A stretch of DNA of 64,000 nucleotides from Welwitschia mirabilis. Lineage: Eukaryota; Gnetophyta; Gnetopsida; Welwitschiales. Positions 1 to 11,654 of this stretch are shown one piece after another; the first letter of the stretch is position 1, and the number at the start of each line of letters is the position of its first letter. A model generated the notes under the pieces. That model was not told the DNA's origin. It searched no databases and saw only the letters and a list, made by a program, of their open reading frames with translations. Location: the NCBI GenBank assembly GCA_051453625.1, contig JBOZIK010000001.1, positions 281,482,989 through 281,546,988 on the forward strand, given 5' to 3'. Position numbers and translations under genes: made by a program.

Positions 1-760
1 TCATGAAAAAAATTATATCCCAGTAACCATTGATTATGTTACTAATTGGGTAGAAGTAGATCCTACTACTAAAAATGATACTTGAACTATTTGCAATTTT
101 GTTTAAACTTATATCTTTCAATGTTTTGGTTTTTCATGAATCATCATAAGTAAGTAAGGAAATGGACAAGCTAAAAATGTAAATAGACAAATTAAAAAGA
201 TGCTCTAAAAATTACTCTCTGTTAATAGGAAAACATGCTCCTCTAAACTTAATGATGTTCTTTGAGCTTAACATACTACTTGATATAACTCTCTAGGTTT
301 CTCACCATATGAGATTGTCTATGGAAAAGTTTGTGTTTTGCCATTTGATGTTTGCTATAATTCCTATCGATTCATCCATCAATTTAATCTCATAGACTTA
401 GATGAAAATCTTAGAACTTGATTAGTCCAACTTGACCATTTATATTAAAAAATACTCATGCCTTACATCATCAATTAATTCATAAATTTTAAGCCAAGTT
501 TAGACATAATAAAAATATTATTCATAAGCAATTTAAACCTAGTCAACTTGTCCTTTTATATAACACCTGAGTACATGTTTTACACAATAAGTTAACTTTT
601 AAATGATTAGGTCCTTATCTTATAGAAAAAGTACATTCAAATGACTCACTTGAAATATCCAATTTAAACACTAGAGAAATTTAAAATCTTAATGGATAAG
701 GATTAAAAATTTATAAGTCATCTTCTGATAAAACCTTGAACATGATAGAAACACTTATCT
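1..760 (+). pseudogene. G1 integrase C-terminal part (Athila-like), degraded
   Basis: Integrase joins retrotransposon cDNA to chromosomal DNA in the nucleus. The reading starts inside the catalytic core with an IDYVTNWVE stretch typical of Athila-type gypsy integrases (about 31-57). After a deletion of roughly 90 bp relative to G2 come the NGQ...NRQIKKML segment (about 160-210), a GFSPYEIVYGK stretch (about 298-332) and a C-terminal region aligning with G2 up to the end of pol. Stops and frameshifts are frequent. The catalytic glutamate position reads lysine (AAA at 173-175), a G-to-A change. The region containing the second catalytic aspartate is deleted. The family assignment is firm; the fragment cannot be functional. 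Confidence 0.8.
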
Positions 761-2820
761 TGGAAGCCCTTCCCCCTTCTCAATGAGGAGGACCCTTCTC
801 TTACGATTGTCTAAATTTCTTCTTAAATCATTCCTTAGGTAAAAATCATGTTCTCACTTGAATATCTTAAACCTAACTTTTATAGTTACTTTATGAAGTT
901 TCCATGGTTAGTAATATTTTACTTGGGTATTTTAGATAATAAGATTGACTTAATTCAATCTTGAGATATTTATATGTTTATGAACTTCATTTTTAAAGAA
1001 AGATGCCTTGGTTCTTTTATTCTCTTTTAATGGTATAAGTAATTAGTTATTTTTTGCATGTTCTTACTTTGTTACTCATCTCATTACTTTACTTCCATCC
1101 TTACAAGTACTTGGTCATGTGGAATTTTTAAAGAAAATATCAATAAAGACCATGCTCTTTTATATTTTATCTTTAAAAAAAATGATCACTATGATGTCCT
1201 ATCATAAGCAAACTGGGGCAAATTTTCCTAAGAGGAGCATTTAGCAATGCAATATGGTAGCTATGGTAACTCCACTAGGGGTTTAGTTGGCCATTCTATG
1301 AAGTTTCTTATGACTTTGATAATGTTTGCACTTCCCTCATTATGGTAGAATAAAATTGTACTTAGAGGCTATGAGATCAGTGATGTATCAGAGGGATTAC
1401 TTATTTTTTAGACTCATTTTATATAATTATAGCACTTCCACATGATCATTCTACATTTTTGGATTCTAGTATTGTTTTGATATGATAGCTTATAAGTTGT
1501 TGTTTAACAGCTTTTTATCTCATCATTTATTATTTAATAACATTAGACATACCTGACATTGTCATAATCATTGCCTATTTGAGTGGTACTTTATGATTTT
1601 TTACATACTATTATACATTTTTTTAATCAAGTAATTTTATGATTGTTACCAAGGAAATTTGTTAAGTTAGAATTTAGGGTAAGTAAGCAATCTTCTTTCT
1701 ATTCCTAGTTGTCCACTTTTATTTTATTTTTCTTTAGTTGTTTATTAGATTTCTCAAAGTCATTTTCATACTTTTTCAGCATAATATTATGGATCTGATC
1801 ATTTTGTAGCTTGTTTTTGATATTTTTTCCTCATAATTTCTATAGAGGATTGCTATTCCTTTTTTGATAGGTTACCATAATCTAATGAGTTCTAGTTCTT
1901 TGTTTTCCATGAGTTCAGGCATATTTGAGGAGTTTTTAAGCATTTCTTCTTTCTACTTAGTGCATTTTCTTCTATTTTCCATGAGTCTTTTTCCACCATG
2001 ATTATGTTTTTTAGGATATTTCTTTACCTTTTACTTTCTCTCTACCTTTCTGCTATTTTTTGTGTACTTGCTTGTTTTTGTACTTATTTTGGTTTTTCCT
2101 CTCTTTCTAAATAACTTTTTTGATCATTGTTGTCCCATGTCTATTGTCCTCATGATAGTTGGAATGACATTCATCCTTTTCATTGGGTGTAATATAGGAC
2201 ATCTTGCTTCACCTATGGGTTGAAGGAGGGGCCGTATACCTTTCTAAGCTTTTTTCTATGATTTTAAGCAATAATTTTAAAATTAAAAGGATCTTATTTT
2301 GAGCTTTCATTATAGATATCTATGATGAATTGTTTAGATGAGATTTCTTATTACTTAAATAAAATTCATGGACTTTTATCTTGTAGGAGGATAGTAGCAC
2401 ACTTACAGAGTTTTCTTCTAGCTATGTTTTAGATCATCTAAAGGAAAAAGAATGCTATAATTACTTTTGAACTTTACTCCTTTTTGGTTATACTAATAAT
2501 GCATCATTCTTTTGAGATTAGCACTATTGAAAGTTTCTTACATTAGTTTAATATCACTGTATCACATTATGCATATATATTATCATCTTCTAAGCTATCA
2601 TTATTATATTTTATGCTCTTTGGATGTGTATGACATTCATTCATTCTATGGTAATGTGTTTAAGTAAGGGGGCTTAGGAAAATGTTAGTATTTGCAGTAG
2701 TTAATATCTATTCCTACATATTTAAACTAAGCTCAAAATTATATTTTTCTTATTATTGTTTATCTTAGTTAAATTGGCTTATAACATAGTTGATTACTTA
2801 CTTTCACAGGGACTAACAAG
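761..2820 (+). other. G1 non-coding 3' region between integrase and LTR
   Basis: About 2 kb without a usable reading frame. It aligns along its length with G2 28241-30355, and its right part aligns with 63066-64000 on the minus strand (G6). Athila elements often carry an env-like frame at this position. I see none here, so it is either a fully decayed env region or a long 3' UTR. It contains one copy of the stem-loop motif described for the LTRs (about 2140-2178). Confidence 0.6.
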
Positions 2821-2836
2821 ACTAAGTAAGATGCTA
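2821..2836 (+). other. G1 polypurine tract
   Basis: A purine-rich stretch (actaagtaagatgcta) lies directly before the LTR. It corresponds to the tract before LTR C (31539-31557) and to the stronger tract of G6 (63047-63065, minus strand). The polypurine tract primes plus-strand DNA synthesis and so sets the LTR's left edge. Confidence 0.6.
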
Positions 2837-4084
2837 TGTTGTGATGCCAATTTATAGGAATTTGATGGTATATTTTAAGTGCTTTTACAGGATATTATAT
2901 AAGTTTGAATGCAATATTGATAATTATAAAGAATTGACAGGATGATCAAACTAAAACATACAATTCTTAGCATATTTAGAGGCATCTTAGGCTTATCCTG
3001 ATACTTCATACTTTGGAAGAAGGATTTACCATGTAGAAGATTGATTCCATTTCAAGATTGAAGATGAAGAACCTTATCATCCACTTTGTCATCCTCATGA
3101 TAAGCAAGATAGAAATACTACTGACATGGATAAAGGATGTGTAGTTAATAGTGGGGCTTGAGGCCGATGGACCACCATTTAACATAAAGTAACATCCTCT
3201 CTATCATCCCCATGACAGTCAAGATGATAGCTATTTTCTGTGATAGAAAAAAATATCTTTGTAATGGGGTTATGTGACCTATTTGAGCTATTAGGATTTC
3301 TTCTCTAACTTTTAGGATTAAGCTTATAGAACTTCAATGTAAAACTATAAATACCCCCCTTTTCCTTTACTTTTGTTTCCATCTTTTGTATCTAATGCTC
3401 TTATGATGGAAGACTAAATGATAAGAGGTTCATCTAATAGCTATAGATAGAAATTACCTATGGTGTTAAGCTGAGTATCCTCCATTGAGGAGATGCTACT
3501 TTGTTGTAAGTGGATGTAAAAGTTTTATGATCAATTCAAATACTCTTTTCACTTTAAATATGTTTATTTCCCTTATGATTTAATTGGTTATAGTTTAAGT
3601 GATAATTCTATAATTTATTTAGGTCACAAGGGCAACCTTTATTAGGGCTGATTCTATTAGTTTATATTTTCATTATTATTTCATTTCAATTTTATATTAT
3701 ATCATCTATATTTTATTTAGTAATTTTGATAGTTTATGTTGGTTAGAAACAAGTAACCTAGTTGATTTGACTTATACAGAAATAGTTCTTGTGATAGAAG
3801 GATTAATGTCCAAGTAGAACTCATTCCATTTGCATTTCGTTAGATTACATTTCAACTTTTATCTTGCATTGCATTTTACATTGTTATTTACTTTCATTTA
3901 TTTAAAGATAAAGGGCTAAAAATACTTTTAAAAATTAATTCTCTAACTCTAAGCCTAGTGCCTTTATTGAGATTATGACATTCAGGTTAACTCTTATCTA
4001 TAGCAATGTGTGTTTTTCTATAAGTATTTTAATTTATAGATTTGCCTAAAGAACTTAAGTATTACATAAATTCACATCGCAACA
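2837..4084 (+). repeat. LTR A (3' LTR of G1), family 1
   Basis: 1,248 bp, starting TGTTGTGATG and ending CATCGCAACA, which gives an imperfect terminal inverted repeat with TG/CA ends. It aligns with LTR D, LTR B, LTR C and LTR E. It holds a TATA-like box (3345-3353) and two stem-loop motifs (3087-3112, 3201-3230). The five bases after it (tacat, 4085-4089) would be one target-site copy; the partner is outside the window. Confidence 0.85.
3345..3353 (+). promoter_or_regulatory. TATA-like box in LTR A
   Basis: ctataaata is followed by a run of pyrimidines. The corresponding site is preserved in inverted form in LTR E (near 62455-62463) and in a changed form in LTRs B, C and D. It is a plausible core promoter of the retrotransposon; the transcription start is not determined. 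Confidence 0.5.
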
Positions 4085-5123
4085 TACATTATTTTGTATT
4101 TTTAATTATTTTTAAAATAAAAAAAAGAATATTTACTTTATCTAGATAAAAAGGAAAAGACTATTTCCTGTATTTAGATTTTTATTATTATAACCTTGGG
4201 ACAAGAAATTTCTTATATGCTTTCTTTCTTTTTATGATTATTTCTATAAAATGAATCCAATGATGATTAGAATTATTATAAATAGGTAAATAATTCATTA
4301 AATATCCACATTATTTAGAATTGTTTTCATGCATTTACATAGTGTATTCATCAAATAGGACTAAATTAAAATAATTCTAAGAATGTTCACCCCCACATTT
4401 GGATTTCATCATCAAGATAGGTTGCATTGCATTTTTTTTAATAATACCCTTCTAGATGTGGATTTAATCATCACTCTCTTGTCCTATCCATATGTGAACT
4501 TATTTTAACTAATATATCGAGTCCTTGGCATTAATGGATCATGTTGCACTATCTAAAAATGCTTCAAGGAAGTAAGAGTCATTTGTAAGCATGCATGCAC
4601 TTCACGTACTGCCTGTCACTTGTATTGGAAGTATATTAAGATGAAGTGAAAGCCTATGGAGCTGAACCCAGCCATGCTTGTATAGTTTAGAACCTAAAGT
4701 AGAATCAACTTACATCTGCAGGATGGCTAAATATTGAGCTGAGGTACCACTAATTGGAGTTACAACCTTCTATTATATTGGTTAGGCATTATCCTTAAAA
4801 TTTATTTCTTTATGTTGACAATAAGTTTACATCTTCTAAACTATTCACAAGATATATCTTATGTGATAAAGACTAGGAAGAAATGGAGGATACAAACTTA
4901 TGACATCATTAGTATTTATAAAGAAAAATAGTTTAGAAATTAATTATAGGTAAATATATGATAGTAATATGATTTGTATTTCTTAGAATATAGAAATTCT
5001 AATTAATGAGTAAGTAAAATTTTGTCGTAGGTTTAGATGTTTATATTAGGTAAAAATATTAAAGAATAAAGGAAGAGGAAAAAAAGGGTGCTTAATTAGG
5101 GTAAGACTAAAGTGGGTATCACA
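4085..5123 (-). repeat. R1 copy 1, unclassified dispersed repeat (LTR-like end)
   Basis: About 1.04 kb aligns, inverted, with 59324-60361. Especially clear are 4600-4720 against 59740-59870. Read on the minus strand it begins TGTGATACCC; the partner begins TGTAACACCA. Such starts are common for plant LTRs, so R1 may be an LTR, but I see no coding sequence with it. Its other end is cut by G1. It lies within the disrupted integrase region of G3 and probably inserted there. Confidence 0.65.
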
Positions 5124-5224
5124 ACTATATATCGATCTATCTACATAATGACATAAAATATTTGACAAGTGAAAGAATCAAAACTAGATTTAACAACACT
5201 AGAAATAAGTTTTTAAAGCATTTT

Positions 5225-6000
5225 CTTGATTTTCTTATTTGTATTTTCAACTTGGACATTTGGTTAAGCATGATAAGAATTGATAACACTATGTTTAATT
5301 TCTACTAAAATAAGGAGTTTTTTAAGAATTTTATTTATGAATTGAGTTCCTTCATCACTTATTAAAATCCTTGGAAATCCAAACCTATGAAAAATATTTG
5401 ATTTAAGAAAAGTGCACAGAGTTTTTGTATCATTTGTATAAGTAGAAATGGCTTTAAATCACTTAGTAACATAATCAATAGCTATCAAGATATAATGTTG
5501 ATTACAAGAGGATGGTCTGAGTGGTCCAATAAAGATTATACCCCAATAATCAAAAGATCCACATTTAAGAATACTTTAAAGGGACATTCTATGAGATTTG
5601 GTTAGAATCCTAAAATGTTGACACGAAATATGTCTTCTAGGGAAATTAAAGGAATCTTTAAAAATATGAGGCTAATAGAAACTAGAATAGAGAATTTTGA
5701 TAGTAATATTTTGACCACTAAAATGAGCTCCTCACACACCATCATGATAAAGAGAAAGGATCTCATATTGTTTCTATTTTAACATACCCTTACACATGAT
5801 TTGATGTTTATATCTTCAGTAGAGATGTGGCTTGATCTATTTGTGAATCCCTATTCTATGAAGAAAGGTTTTTATTTGATTAGAAGTTTAATATTAGGGA
5901 GTTGTAAAGGTGGAAGAATAATTAACGGTATTAACATACCAAGAAGTAAAACATTAAGAGGAACTATAATAGAGTTATTAGATGTGAAACAATTATTTAG
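5225..6000 (-). pseudogene. G3 integrase core, degraded
   Basis: On the minus strand the frame shows an IAIDYVTK stretch (about 5460-5490), a FGFPRILISDEGTQF stretch (about 5340-5390) and a NVQVENTNKKIKK stretch (about 5235-5275). These are the core of an Athila-type integrase. The second catalytic aspartate (SDEGT) and the glutamate (QVEN) are present. The first aspartate position reads isoleucine in a GIIFIG context. There are several stops and frameshifts. The C-terminal part is missing because the sequence changes near R1. Confidence 0.75.
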
Positions 6001-6049
6001 CTATAAAGGAATCCTTGATAGAAATGTTGAGAAAAAAGTATAAGGAACT

Positions 6050-7300
6050 CCTTTCTTGAGGAATACATGAAATATGGTAAGTGGCCTAATTATTTTTATC
6101 TTCTTTTTTTATATGGTTAGGTTGGATTCTTGCATTAAAAGTATTTATCTTATGAGTCTATCACTTGAATATTTCTTTGTCATAAGATATCTGATGGCAA
6201 CATGATTAGTGTAGACATTGGTATGAAATCTAAGAAGGTAAAGTTGAAGTTTGTCAAGATAAAAGATGATTACTAGCAGTTCTTTTTTAGTGGTAGTGTA
6301 ATTAGATTGGACTCCCCAAATGATTTTACTAATGTAGGAAATAACTTTATATCCCTTATCATGTTTTCATCCTAGACTCTACCTATAATAACATTGTTAG
6401 TGCTATACATAAATTCCAAATATGTTTTCTAATTAGGTCCTACTATGATAAGTTCATAGGTGATCTTGTTCATAAGGTTTTTAAAGGTAAGTTAACAAGT
6501 ATTGATCCAATTAAATTTTGCATCTTTTTTAAAAAGGAAATAAACTGGTTTATATGTCTTGGCATAATATTTAATGAATCTTGTGTAGAAGCTCACATAA
6601 TCAAAAAATGATCTCACTTGTTTGACATTAGTTAAAGAAGAAAGTTTCTTAATGATATCAATTTTTAAAGAATCCATTTTAATGCCTTGGCAAGAAATAT
6701 AATTTCTAAGTAAAATCCCATGCCTCCTAAGAAAATGACTCTTTTTCTAGCTAAGATAAAGGCCACTTGCTATACAGTGATAAAGGACTCTTTCTAATCT
6801 TTCTAAGACTTTTTCAAAGAAATTACCTAAGATGGAAAAGTCATCCATAAAGGTTTCTATAGATACCTCTATCAAATCAGAGAAAATACCCCCTATGGCT
6901 CTTTGAAAATTCTAGAAGCATTAAATAAGCCAAAGGACATTATTTTAAAAGAAAAGATGCTAAAGAAGAGGTAAAAGTAGTTTTGACTTAATTTTCATTA
7001 GCTATGAAAACTTGGATATATCTACCATACCCCTTAAGAAAATAATAATAAGAATTACCTTGGATTCTATCAAGAACTTGATCTAGAAAAGGTGAGGGAA
7101 AATTATCCTTTTTGGTGACATCATTAAGTTTCTTAAAGTAATGATACTTGTTTTTTTCCCTCCATTTTAGGCACAACTATTAAAGAGTTAATTCATTCAC
7201 TATCAATAATATCACAGATTATATCAAAATTCATAAGTTTAATGATCTTGTTTTTGACTACTTACTTAAGGATCAAGTTAAGTCTTCATTAAGTCTAATG
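6050..7300 (-). pseudogene. G3 reverse transcriptase / RNase H, degraded
   Basis: Reverse transcriptase copies element RNA into cDNA, and RNase H removes the RNA. An open stretch at 6988-7176 carries a KLNDVTKKDNFPSPFLDQ segment, the early palm/fingers region of Athila RT. Another at 6492-6677 carries NVKQVRSFFDYVSFYTRFIK, the thumb/connection region. The order on the minus strand is correct. Between them, around 6810-6860, the catalytic loop region is out of frame. RNase H continues to about 6050 in pieces. Confidence 0.75.
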
Positions 7301-7746
7301 GATTTTGAATTATCTTCAAGGTAGATCTTATATTAGATGATATAAGAGGGTATGACACTTAGATCTTTATGAATCTAAGAAAAACTTTTATTTTTGAGGT
7401 TAAAAGTTTTATCAAGGCTTTTTCTTAAGAAAAATAAAGGTAATAATATATGATTAAGGGTTTCTTTGGGTTGTAATCCAAGAAAATGTATTTTAGACCA
7501 TTGGGAAATTTTTCAATTTTAAGGTCATAATCATCCTTCATGATTCTGAAATACTCACCTTGATGTAAAATATTTTCAATGGATCTAACGTGCTAGATAT
7601 CATGATCAAGGATAGGCTAAAAGTTTTCATGGATTTCTTCACATGGAGGGTTGTACAAGAGGTTTTAATTAAGATTGCATGGACTCAAAGAATCTAAACT
7701 TTTCAAAACGGTAAAATATTCTTTCTTATCATCAAATAAAGTGGAG

Positions 7747-8240
7747 TTATGTAATAAAACACATGGAGAATTTAACTAGTTCTTCAAGACTTGATTCATC
7801 TCCCATTTCTTTTTCAATTGCATTAAACACTCTAATGCTAAATGTCTTATTGTCAACATGACATTTCATCATTCCTATATTGGTATCAATAACACAAGGG
7901 GCAATTTCATAAAAATATCTTCTTAAAAGTAAAGGGTATACTCCATTATGTTTTAATTTAATAATAACCACATCTATAGGATGGAATGCTTCTTATTAAA
8001 ATTTTTATCATCTTTATAAGTCTCTTAATTATTGCATTAACCAATTTCAACATTATTTTGGTTGAAGTAATTCTTTCTTCCAATCCAAATTACTTACAAA
8101 TGTGTAAATGCATGATGTTCACACTTTCTCCTATGTTAATTAAGGATTTATTAATCTTTTTCTTTCTTTCCAAAACAACACACATGGTGATAGCCTCAAG
8201 ATCTTTAAACTTAGAACATTTTTTCATAATCAAGTGGGAA
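7747..8240 (-). pseudogene. G3 aspartic protease domain, degraded
   Basis: The retroviral-type protease cleaves the Gag-Pol polyprotein. The active-site segment reads LINIGESVNIM (about 8110-8150) where the family has a D-x-G-A/S motif. The catalytic aspartate codon is changed to Asn (8135-8137, minus strand). Downstream, an open stretch at 7747-7971 includes YPLLLRRYFYEIA and a KTFSIRVF end, matching the second half of the same domain in G2 (25002-25247). Confidence 0.75.
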
Positions 8241-8299
8241 AGAGACTAAGAAATGAAAAATTTTCTTGATATTATTCTTTTTTCATTTTTCTCACTAAT

Positions 8300-9870
8300 T
8301 TATTCCATATTTTGTTGTATTTTGGGTTGTTTTAAAGTATTTTTCAAAAGGTTAAGTTGATGCTCACATCATTCATAATTGCCTTCAAATATTTAAGTTA
8401 GACTAGTGTTTAATCAATTCATCTATAGAATATTAGCCTTTTTCTTCAATTTTTGTGAGTTTAATTTTTGATTGCATGTTAAGGGAAGTTTTGGTTAATA
8501 AAGGACTTCCATGTCGTCTTCATTATTCACTTGTTTTTCTTTATTGTAAGAAGTAGAGTTTTGTTCAAAAGAAGTTATATAATATCCACTTCTTGTAACC
8601 ATTTTCCAATGTTTTTCCACATTCTTAGGGTTAGGAATAGTTTGAGTAGTAAGTAATCCTTAAGATCTTTGATTTTATAACATGTTTTATTGAAAGATGT
8701 TAATCAAATTTTCTAGTTTTTATTTAATTTTATAATTTTTTGTTGATATTTTATTTCATATTCTTCAATTTTTGTATATAATCTCTTAAGGTAACACTTC
8801 TATTATTGTTAAAAAGTTATACTAAAAGTTGTTACTTATAAATCAAGTTTAAGATGAAGTTTTGAATGATGTTAAAGGCTTATTATTTTAACTCTAAAAT
8901 TGTTAATTATTTTTGAAACTATTGGGTCTTTGATTGAACATAAAAGATTTTTCATAGATCATTTCTCTACATGTTGGTAAGGCAAAATAACCTTTGATGT
9001 AATTGGAGTTCTATTAACATACTTCATAATGAGAGTAAAGTGTTAAAGGTTAAGATTACTGATTTAACATTTTTCATTAGCCAGGGCCCTAGTATAAGTT
9101 TCTGAAGTATAGATAAGATCTTGAATTAGGTTGCTAGGGCTAGTTTGCTCTTCATGTTATACTTTATTTTTGCCTTCCAACATTTTTCGTATAGTTATAC
9201 CTTCTTTAAGGTTTTGTTAGACCATGTTTAACTAACTTCCACCAATCAATCTAAGATTTTCTAAGCATCAACCAAATTTAAGTTAAGTTAATTTCCACTA
9301 CATGAAAAATGTACCAGTTTCCTAGTTTGACTATTCAATCTATTATAGAAGTGGTTAATAAGTTATTCTCTTGAAAATTCATCTATAGGAATGAATGAGA
9401 TAATAGTAAAAAACTTTTCATAGGTTGTATCATAATCCTTAATAAGGTTTTTCAAAGTTGGTAACTTTTCTTTTTCTTTTCCTTATGATTGTTTCACTTA
9501 CAAATCTTTTTTTGAAGGATTCTTGAATTTGGTTCTAAGTATTAAGGCTTTTATGTAAAACAATTTTCAACCAATTTTTTTCTTTTCTCTAAGGATGAAG
9601 AGAAAGCTATCATGTAATTCCTATCAGTTACCTTTTTTCCCATTTCTAAGATAAGAATGAGTTATTCCATTTTAACTAGGTGTTTAAAAGGGTATTCTTC
9701 ATTGTCTCTTGAGATGTTAGGGTAGGCTTATAGGTTTTTAAGTTCCACATCATCTCCATTAGGTAGGTTAAAAGCTCTTTTTTTCTTTTGAGTTATCATT
9801 TCCTTGAGAGTTCATGTAGTAGAATTAGAAGTAGAAGCTGATATGTTTAAAGGTTTAAAAGGAAAAAATG
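8300..9870 (-). pseudogene. G3 gag, degraded
   Basis: Gag forms the cytoplasmic virus-like particle. The clearest segment is about 9225-9460 on the minus strand, with LINHFYNRLNSQTRKLV. This is the conserved C-terminal capsid motif of Athila/Tat Gag, also seen in G2 near 23155-23200. The borders are approximate; most of the rest is interrupted by stops. Confidence 0.65.
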
Positions 9871-10558
9871 TTTGAGATGTAGGTTTTTGAGAGGGGATTA
9901 AAAGGCTAGACAATTTGTAAAATAAATTACTTTTAAAAATAAGTAGAGTATATTTAAAAATATGCAAATGAAAAGAAGACTAATTGTCTTCTTCTATTTT
10001 AAATTGAAATGAAACTTTGTCACTTCTAGCTCTTGAATTTCAATCCACTAATCCTTATTAAATTGCTTTGCTAACAAATTGGTTCTTTTGGTGGTGCTTT
10101 TTCTATGTTATAATTTTCATTTATTTTTATAAAATGTTAAATAGACTTCTTTACACTCAAGTGGAAAACACCCTTAGATCACACAAAGTATAAGAAGAAG
10201 CCTATACCAAGAATGGTTGACTAATATAAAAGACTAAATGCAACTTCCAAAACAGGTTAATGTAAAATAAAAATTATAATGCAATGCAATGAAAGATATA
10301 AATGAAAAAATAAATATTACAAGTAATAAAGCACTTTCTTGAGATTTTTGCTAATGAAGTACTTCTTTAGAAATTATCTTCAAGCACCTGTTGAGGAAGC
10401 CACCTGAGATAGAAAAGAAAAGATATGAGAGAAGAGATGGTAGAAAAAGAAGATAAATAAAAGAAAGAATATATATTTTTTTTGGTTATTTTCTTGATTT
10501 CTTTTCTTCAAACTTGAGTAGTGAAAATCAATTTTCCAAACTTCCTTAAGCTTCTCAA
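9871..10558 (-). other. G3 leader region
   Basis: It lies between the PBS and the start of recognisable gag. It is rich in A and T and has no gene. It probably corresponds to the untranslated leader plus a decayed gag start. Confidence 0.4.
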
Positions 10559-10575
10559 GGGTAATGATGCCAATT
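10559..10575 (-). other. G3 primer-binding site (tRNA-Asp type, decayed)
   Basis: On the minus strand, TTGGCATCATTACCC directly follows the LTR end. It aligns with the PBS of G2 (21905-21925) and G4 (32850-32871). In Athila/Tat elements this site is complementary to the 3' end of tRNA-Asp. Here CG positions have become CA/TG, as expected after methyl-cytosine decay. Confidence 0.7.
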
Positions 10576-11160
10576 TATTGTAATGTATGTACTATGTGCT
10601 TCTCATAGGGAATTAATAATCTTTAATGATAACATACAATTTTAAGTATCTAACATACACAAACACACACTAGTATTAGGAGTTAACACAATGTCGTACT
10701 TTAGAGAGGAATTCAAAAGGACATTTAAAAAATTTCTTTATTAAGAAAACAAATAAAAACTATTTTCTATTCAATTTCAAAATAATAAATGAATAACATT
10801 GCAATATTAAATGCAGTTAAAAAATGAAATACACACATAAATGTAATTTACTAACTAAGTTAACTAATCTATTATAATCTAGATTAACCCTTATAACCTA
10901 TATAAATTACAAGTTAATGTTACTTTAGTTGTATTCAACATAGAATGTAAAGAACATAAGAGAGATTAGAAGAAATAAATGATATTTTATTAATCATAAT
11001 GTTCTTATATCTACTTAGAAATAGCAACTCTTTAATGAAGGAAACACAACCCAACACTAAGGTAAGCTCCTCTCCTAAGGTAGATGAATCCCTTGCTTAA
11101 TTGAACTTCAAACATCATAAGAATAATTGATGCACAACATATGAGACATGGGAAACCTAA

Positions 11161-11175
11161 GAGGGATATTTATAG
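11161..11175 (-). promoter_or_regulatory. TATA-like box in G3 LTR
   Basis: The minus strand reads CTATAAATATCCCTC, equivalent to the TATA site of LTR A followed by pyrimidines. Confidence 0.45.
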
Positions 11176-11235
11176 GTTTGACTTAATGGTTTAGATCACT
11201 AAGAAGTAGTAATGGGTCAAGAGTAATCACTGATT

Positions 11236-11443
11236 TTGTAACATGTTCTTGGTGTAATCTATTCTTCCATGTGTCTTCTTATTATAATGTCTTCTTGGTG
11301 TAATGTCTTCTTTCATGTGTATTTGTTTTATAATATCCTCTTGGTGTAATGTCTTCTTGATATAATTCCTTCTTAGTATAAGGTCTTCTTCCATGTATCT
11401 TCTTGATGTAATGTATTCTTGATATAATGTCTTCTTAATTCTT
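11236..11443. repeat. Short tandem array in the G3 LTR
   Basis: About ten imperfect copies of a roughly 17-21-base unit around gtgtaatgtcttctt, with longer units ending catgtgt or catgtat. It lies upstream of the TATA site in the U3 part of the LTR (minus strand). The open frame across it is a consequence of the repeat, not a gene. Confidence 0.7.
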
Positions 11444-11654
11444 TTGATCATCACTTCATAGGTTAAATTAGACCCATGATGCTTTGAAGAAGCTGAGGTA
11501 TTTAAATTGTGCCAAAAAAAGGTTCACAATCTCAAAAATTGATGCTTTATTTGATCATCTTTTAAATTATTCCTAAATTGGTTAAAAACTTACTCAAATA
11601 TATCTAAAACATATGCTAAACATGATATTAAATATCAATAATTTGGCTTGCAAT

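Larger units (their letters stand above)
1..4084 (+). mobile_element. G1: 3' part of an Athila-like Ty3/gypsy retrotransposon
   Basis: Visible parts, in order: the integrase end (1 to about 760), a 2-kb region without coding sequence, a purine-rich tract and a 3' LTR ending in CA at 4084. The 5' part lies outside the window. The same order and alignable sequence are seen in G2 (27450-31538) and, inverted, in G6. The LTR is followed directly by repeat R1. R1 homology with its other copy includes the bases right after 4084, so G1 probably inserted into R1, which makes G1 younger than R1. Confidence 0.85.
5124..11654 (-). mobile_element. G3: Athila-like Ty3/gypsy element, 5' LTR to integrase
   Basis: From right to left: LTR (10576-11654), PBS (10559-10575), leader, gag, protease, RT/RNase H and integrase. 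Integrase breaks off near 5225, next to R1. The 3' end and 3' LTR are not in the window and presumably lie left of base 1, beyond R1 and G1. The LTR is a diverged relative of family 1: its first bases, TATA site and tract order match. Confidence 0.8.
10576..11654 (-). repeat. 5' LTR of G3 (diverged family 1)
   Basis: 1,079 bp. On the minus strand it begins TATTGCAAGCC (family 1: TGTTGCAATGCC in LTR E) and ends TACATTACAATA (LTR D: TACATTACAACA). It has a TATA-like site (11161-11175) and shares the downstream order of blocks with family 1. It contains a short tandem array at 11236-11443. Both edges were placed by comparison with family 1 and the adjoining PBS. Confidence 0.65.

Noticed and set aside
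5801-6043. 80-codon plus-strand frame
   Set aside because: It lies antisense to the integrase/RNase H region of G3 and has no recognisable motif.
11236-11443. Possible CRISPR array
   Set aside because: The units are imperfect, short and have no unique spacers. The region is a plant LTR.
11227-11454. 75-codon minus-strand frame with repeated residues
   Set aside because: It is the translation of the short tandem array in the G3 LTR.
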